NCBI RefSeq assembly: GCF_000931465.1
Contig: NZ_CP010892.1
Coordinates: forward strand, 6,781,388 to 6,845,387
Origin: Pseudomonas sp. MRSN 12121
GTDB lineage: Bacteria > Pseudomonadota > Gammaproteobacteria > Pseudomonadales > Pseudomonadaceae
Length of the DNA: 64,000 nt
Direction: 5' to 3'
Positions within the stretch are counted from its first letter, which is position 1, and each line of letters begins with the position of its first letter. The notes under the pieces are model-generated. The model was not told where the DNA came from, did no database searches, and saw only the letters and a program-made list of their open reading frames with translations. Of this stretch, positions 60,042 through 64,000 are shown piece after piece. Made by a program: the position numbers and the translations under genes.

Positions 60042-61850
60042 TCAGCCTTCGATCTCGATCAGGATTTCGCCCGGGTTGACCCGGTCGCCCTTGGCCACGT
60101 GGATGGCGGTGACCTTGCCGGCGATGGCTGCCTGGACTTCGGTTTCCATCTTCATGGCTTCGGTGATCAACACCGCCTGGCCGGCTTTCACGCTGTCGCC
60201 TTCCTTGACCAGCACGTCGACAATGTTGCCCGGCATGGTGGTACTGACGTGGCCCGGCGCACTGGCTTGCTTGCGCTTGCTGCTGCCGCTGCCGACGAAC
60301 TCGTTGAGCGGCTCGAACACTACTTCTTCCGGCATGCCGTCGATGGACAGGTAGAAGTGGCGCTTGCCTTCGGCTTTCACGCCGACCCCGGTGATGTCGA
60401 CGCGGTAGGTTTCGCCGTGCACGTCGATGACGAATTCGGTCGGCACGCCTTCACCGCCCGCCGAACTCACGCCACCCGCTTCCGGGATCGGCAGCAGCAC
60501 TTCCGGGGTCAGGGTGCCGGCCTCACGCTCTTCGAGGAACTTGCGCCCGATGTCCGGGAACATGGCGTAGGTCAGCACGTCCTCCTCGGATTTGGCCAAG
60601 GCGCCGATCTCGCCGCGCAGCTTGGTCATTTCCGGCTTCAGCAGGTCGGCCGGGCGCACGTCGATAACGTCTTCGCTGCCGATGGCCTGGCGCCGCAGTT
60701 TCTCGTCCACTTCGCCCGGCGCCTTGCCATAGCCACCTTGCAGGTAGAGCTTTACCTCATTGGTGATGGTCTTGTAGCGCTCGCCGGCCAGCACGTTGAA
60801 AAACGCCTGGGTGCCGACGATCTGCGAAGTCGGGGTCACCAGCGGCGGGTAGCCGAGGTCGTGACGCACCCGCGGAATTTCCGCCAGCACTTCGTTCATG
60901 CGGTTCAGCGCGCCCTGCTCCTTGAGCTGGTTGGCCAGGTTGGAAATCATCCCGCCCGGCACCTGGTTGACCTGCACCCGGGTATCGACCGCGGTGAATT
61001 CGCTTTCGAACTGGTGGTACTTCTTGCGCACGGCGTAGAAGTACAGGCCGATCTCCTGCAGCAGCTCCAGGTCCAGGCCGGTGTCGAACTCGCTGCCTTT
61101 GAGGGCGGCGACCATCGACTCGGTGCCCGGGTGGCTGGTGCCCCAGGCGAAGCTGGAGATCGCGGTGTCGATATGGTCGGCGCCGTTTTCGATGGCCTTG
61201 AGCTGGCACATCGCGGCCAGGCCGGCGGTGTCATGGGAATGGATGAACACCGGCAGCGACTGCTCGGCCTTCAGCGCCTTGACCAGCTCGCCGGTGGCGT
61301 AAGGGGTCAGCAGGCCGGCCATGTCCTTGATCGCCACCGAGTCGCAACCCATGGACTCCATCTGCTTGGCCTGGGCCACGAACGCTTCGATGGTGTGCAC
61401 CGGGCTGGTGGTGTAGGCGATGGTGCCCTGGGCGTGCTTGCCGGCGGCCTTCACCGCCTCGATGGCCACCCGCAGGTTACGCACGTCGTTCATGGCGTCG
61501 AAGATACGGAACACATCGATGCCGTTGACCGCCGCCTTGGCGACGAAAGCCTTGACCACGTCATCGCTGTAGTGGCGGTAGCCCAGCAGGTTCTGCCCGC
61601 GCAGGAGCATTTGCAGGCGGGTGTTGGGCAGCGCGGCGCGCAGTTTGCGCAGGCGCTCCCACGGGTCTTCCTTGAGGAAGCGCACGCAGGCGTCGAACGT
61701 CGCGCCGCCCCAGACTTCCAGCGACCAGTAGCCGACTTTGTCGAGCTTGTCGCAGATCGGCAGCATGTCGTCGGTGCGCATGCGGGTCGCCAGCAGCGAT
61801 TGGTGGGCGTCGCGCAGGATGGTGTCGGTAACGAAGATCTTCTTGCTCAT
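60042..61850 (-). CDS. pycB: Pyruvate carboxylase subunit B (carboxyltransferase + biotinyl domain)
   Basis: 602 aa. An HMGL-like TIM-barrel (about 5-265) begins FVTDTILRDAHQSLLATRMRTDDML, with the metal His pair in VFIHSHDTAGLA. The PYC_OADA conserved domain follows, and the C-terminal biotinyl domain has the biotin Lys in EAMKMETEV (about 563-571). It transfers CO2 from biotin to pyruvate, forming oxaloacetate (anaplerosis). ATG 61850 has AGGA about 8 bases upstream. It lies 11 bases after pycA. It resembles oxaloacetate decarboxylase alpha, but no beta or gamma subunits are near. Confidence 0.95.
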   Translation of the reverse strand: MSKKIFVTDTILRDAHQSLLATRMRTDDMLPICDKLDKVGYWSLEVWGGATFDACVRFLKEDPWERLRKLRAALPNTRLQMLLRGQNLLGYRHYSDDVVKAFVAKAAVNGIDVFRIFDAMNDVRNLRVAIEAVKAAGKHAQGTIAYTTSPVHTIEAFVAQAKQMESMGCDSVAIKDMAGLLTPYATGELVKALKAEQSLPVFIHSHDTAGLAAMCQLKAIENGADHIDTAISSFAWGTSHPGTESMVAALKGSEFDTGLDLELLQEIGLYFYAVRKKYHQFESEFTAVDTRVQVNQVPGGMISNLANQLKEQGALNRMNEVLAEIPRVRHDLGYPPLVTPTSQIVGTQAFFNVLAGERYKTITNEVKLYLQGGYGKAPGEVDEKLRRQAIGSEDVIDVRPADLLKPEMTKLRGEIGALAKSEEDVLTYAMFPDIGRKFLEEREAGTLTPEVLLPIPEAGGVSSAGGEGVPTEFVIDVHGETYRVDITGVGVKAEGKRHFYLSIDGMPEEVVFEPLNEFVGSGSSKRKQASAPGHVSTTMPGNIVDVLVKEGDSVKAGQAVLITEAMKMETEVQAAIAGKVTAIHVAKGDRVNPGEILIEIEG

Positions 61851-61861
61851 TGTTCTTTTCC

Positions 61862-63277
61862 TCACAGGCCTGCGTGGGCGGCGATGGCGGCGGCGATGGC
61901 CAGGGCCAGCTCTTCGGGTTTGCGCTTGATCGAGTAGTTGGTCAGTTCGGGGTGGCTTTCGACGAAGCTGGTGTTGAACTGGCCGCTACGGAATTCCGGG
62001 TTGCGCAGGATTTCCTGGTAATAGGCGGCGGTGGTCTTCACACCTTGCAGGCGCATGTCGTCCAGGGCACGCAAGCCACGGTCCATCGCCTCTTCCCAGG
62101 TCAGCGCCCAGACCACCAGTTTCAGGCACATGGAGTCGTAGAACGGCGGAATGGTGTAGCCGGTGTAGATCGCCGTGTCGGTCCGCACGCCGGGGCCACC
62201 GGGCGCGTAATAGCGGGTGATCTTGCCGAAGCTCGGCAGGAAGTTGTTTTTCGGGTCTTCGGCGTTGATCCGGAACTGCAGGGCGAAACCCCGGTGCTGG
62301 ATGTCTTCCTGCTTCACCGACAGCGGCAGGCCGGAAGCGATGCGGATCTGTTCGCGGACGATGTCGATCCCGGTGATTTCTTCGGTGATGGTGTGTTCCA
62401 CCTGCACCCGGGTGTTCATCTCCATGAAGTACACCTCGCCATCGGCGAGCAGGAACTCCACGGTCCCGGCGTTCTCGTAGCCCACGGCCTTGGCCGCGCG
62501 CACCGACAGGTCGCCGATGTAGGCGCGCTGTTCCGGGGTCAGCTGCGGGCTCGGGGCGATCTCGATCAGTTTCTGGTTACGGCGCTGGATCGAGCAGTCG
62601 CGCTCGAACAGGTGCACCACGTTGCCAAAGCTGTCGCCGAGGATCTGCGCCTCGATGTGCTTGGGATTGACGATGCACTTTTCCAGGAACACCTCGGCGG
62701 AGCCGAAGGCCTTGGTCGCCTCGGAAATCACCCGCGGGAATGCCTGCTCCAGCTCTTCGCGGCTGTTGCAGCGACGGATGCCGCGGCCACCACCGCCCGA
62801 TGTGGCCTTGAGCATCACCGGGTAACCGATGCGGTCGCCTTCGCTCAGGGCCTCTTCGATGCCCGAGACGTTGCCTTCGGTGCCTGGGGTGACCGGCACG
62901 CCGGCCTTGATCATGCTGCGGCGGGCTTCGGTCTTGTCGCCCATGCGGCGAATCACTTCGGCCGACGGACCTATGAATTTGATGCCGCGTTCGGCGCAGA
63001 TGTCCGCCAGTTCAGCGTTTTCCGAAAGGAAGCCGTAGCCAGGGTGCAGCGCGTCGCAACCGGTCTCCACTGCCAGGTTCACCAGCTTGCGCGGGTTCAG
63101 GTAGCCGGCCAGGGGTTCGGCACCGATGCTGTGGGCTTCGTCCGCACGCTTCACATGCAAGGCATGCCGGTCGGCGTCGGAGAAGATCGCGACCGAGCGA
63201 ATGCCCATCTCGGCGCAGGCACGCACGATTCGTACGGCAATCTCACCACGGTTGGCGATCAGGATCTTTTTTATCAC
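61862..63277 (-). CDS. pycA: Pyruvate carboxylase subunit A (biotin carboxylase)
   Basis: 471 aa ATP-grasp biotin carboxylase. IKKILIANRGEIAVRIVRACAEMG at the start, the Gly-rich ATP loop KATSGGGGRGIRRC, HIEAQILGDSFGNVVHLFERDCSIQRRNQK and EMNTRVQVEHTITEEITGIDIV are diagnostic. It carboxylates the biotin of PycB. Similar AccC enzymes exist, but position beside pycB and divergence from the PycR-like LysR gene identify it. The gap upstream carries a 160-bp repeat. Confidence 0.95.
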   Translation of the reverse strand: MIKKILIANRGEIAVRIVRACAEMGIRSVAIFSDADRHALHVKRADEAHSIGAEPLAGYLNPRKLVNLAVETGCDALHPGYGFLSENAELADICAERGIKFIGPSAEVIRRMGDKTEARRSMIKAGVPVTPGTEGNVSGIEEALSEGDRIGYPVMLKATSGGGGRGIRRCNSREELEQAFPRVISEATKAFGSAEVFLEKCIVNPKHIEAQILGDSFGNVVHLFERDCSIQRRNQKLIEIAPSPQLTPEQRAYIGDLSVRAAKAVGYENAGTVEFLLADGEVYFMEMNTRVQVEHTITEEITGIDIVREQIRIASGLPLSVKQEDIQHRGFALQFRINAEDPKNNFLPSFGKITRYYAPGGPGVRTDTAIYTGYTIPPFYDSMCLKLVVWALTWEEAMDRGLRALDDMRLQGVKTTAAYYQEILRNPEFRSGQFNTSFVESHPELTNYSIKRKPEELALAIAAAIAAHAGL

Positions 63278-63630
63278 TTGGAGGTACCCTTGAGCCGTTG
63301 GAACAGACGACCCGCTAGGTCTGTACGAAAAGTGGCTGCACGCTGGGCGCCTTCGGCGCTACGCGGGCCATGCTGCGTTAAAAACAGGCTCGGAATGCTC
63401 ATGTAGGCCCCTACACTCCGCTTCCTCGCCTGTTTTTGCCTTGCCTGACCTTCGCTCGCCTACTTTTCGTACAGACCCATGACCGGGTCGGCGCGTGACC
63501 AAATGTTTCAAGCCAGTCGCAGGCTCACACTATTCCTGTCGATGAATTAACAAAAATCAATAATTATTGGGTAATGCATAAGCAAGAACTTATAGTTGGC
63601 CCGACAGCCCGCGGCACGAGACTCTAGATA
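63278..63630. promoter_or_regulatory. Divergent promoter region pycA / LysR
   Basis: 353 bp. The pycA-proximal half is filled by the 160-bp repeat at 63318-63477. The remaining AT-rich part (63535-63600, with ATTAACAAAAATCAATAATT) is the best place for promoters and the LysR site. If the repeat is an insertion, it separates pycA from this region by about 160 bp. Confidence 0.5.
63318..63477. repeat. 160-bp element with 16-bp terminal inverted repeats (MITE-like)
   Basis: GGTCTGTACGAAAAGT (63318-63333) and its perfect inverse ACTTTTCGTACAGACC (63462-63477) bound 128 bp that contain further pairing (AAAAACAGGC against GCCTGTTTTT). It encodes no protein. Dispersed palindromic repeats of this size class are known from P. 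fluorescens genomes; identity with a named family is not tested. Confidence 0.78.
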
Positions 63631-64000
63631 ATGCGTAAGTCCTTGATGCGTATGACATTACGCCAATTGCAGATTTTCAATGAGGTGTGCGATCTGCGCT
63701 CCTACAGCCGCGCGGCGGAGGAAATGTCCCTCACCCAGCCCGCCGTGAGCCTGCAGATTCGCCAGCTGGAAGAGCTGATCGGCCAGCCGCTGTTCGACTA
63801 CGTGGGCAAGAAGCTCTACATGACCGAGGCCGCCGAGGCGCTGCAACGGGCCAGCCGCGACATTTTCGGGCGGCTGGAGAACCTCGACATGCAACTGTCG
63901 GACATGCAGGGCTCCTTGCAGGGCCAGCTGAAGCTGGCGGTGGAGTCCAGCGCCAAGTACTTCGTGCCGCACCTGTTTGCCGCCTTCAAGCGCCAGCATC
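63631..64000 (+). CDS. LysR-type regulator (PycR-like), partial at window end
   Basis: The first 123 codons are present; the gene continues off the right edge. The N-terminal winged HTH reads TLRQLQIFNEVCDLRSYSRAAEEMSLTQPAVSLQIRQLEELIG, followed by the start of the effector domain (LKLAVESSAKYFVPHLFAAFKRQH). It diverges from pycA. In P. aeruginosa the LysR regulator at this site (PycR) affects pyruvate carboxylase and virulence. Starts at ATG 63631, 63646 or 63652 are all possible. Confidence 0.92.
   Translation, partial: MRKSLMRMTLRQLQIFNEVCDLRSYSRAAEEMSLTQPAVSLQIRQLEELIGQPLFDYVGKKLYMTEAAEALQRASRDIFGRLENLDMQLSDMQGSLQGQLKLAVESSAKYFVPHLFAAFKRQH

Noticed and set aside
60042..61850. Oxaloacetate decarboxylase alpha subunit
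   Set aside because: No beta or gamma membrane subunits nearby; the adjacent biotin carboxylase gene and LysR neighbour fit two-subunit pyruvate carboxylase.

Overview
The window looks like a Pseudomonas chromosome of the P. fluorescens group (protegens/chlororaphis-like). Codon use is GC-rich. Gene order from HU-rubB-rubA-ubiC-ubiA-phoB-phoR through pst-phoU and purEK-aspA to the pyruvate carboxylase genes follows the P. aeruginosa core order as I know it. REP-like palindromes built on a 'TGTAGGAGCGA...CCCGCGAT' unit sit in many gaps. No tRNA, rRNA, CRISPR array, insertion sequence or prophage was recognised.

Layout. 1-14558 (minus strand) is most of a type VI secretion operon in the order tssA-tssB-tssC-tssE-[PAAR, candidate effector, candidate immunity]-tssF-tssG-clpV-sigma54 regulator-small lipoprotein-tagH(fha)-tssJ. 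This is the H2-T6SS order of P. aeruginosa with a three-gene cargo cassette between tssE and tssF. The operon runs off the left edge, so tssK/L/M are not visible. 14559-15189 is a long non-coding stretch with several palindromes. 15190-18679 carries HU, rubredoxin reductase, rubredoxin and ubiCA.

18748-33179 is dominated by phosphate genes. phoB-phoR has its own Pho box, followed by a CorC-like membrane protein, an M23 peptidase, a small toxin-antitoxin pair and a response regulator. The pstS, pstC-pstA-pstB-phoU block lies on the minus strand, with Pho boxes before pstS and pstC. PstSCAB imports phosphate, PhoU/PstSCAB signal to PhoR, and PhoB acts at the three boxes seen.

33342-44936 holds an MHS-type transporter, a thioesterase, a hexose-6-phosphate epimerase, small envelope proteins, purEK, and an asparagine/aspartate catabolic set (HypT-like LysR, aspA, AGCS symporter, L-asparaginase). 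45234-58112 is accessory: AraC regulator, secreted ankyrin protein, acetylpolyamine amidohydrolase plus polyamine-binding protein, YeeE/YedE transporter, a MocR regulator divergent from paiB and two acetyltransferases, a homocysteine methyltransferase and an ABC importer lacking its ATPase.

58116-59927 is a HipA/HipB module with four evenly spaced operator-like palindromes upstream. The right end carries the two-subunit pyruvate carboxylase genes and the start of their divergent LysR regulator. The signals I find most worth checking are the T6SS cargo cassette, the operator ladder before hipA, a 12-bp tandem array of DnaA-box-like words inside the mocR linker, the toxin reading frame that runs through its antitoxin gene, and a Pho box almost touching the pstC start.
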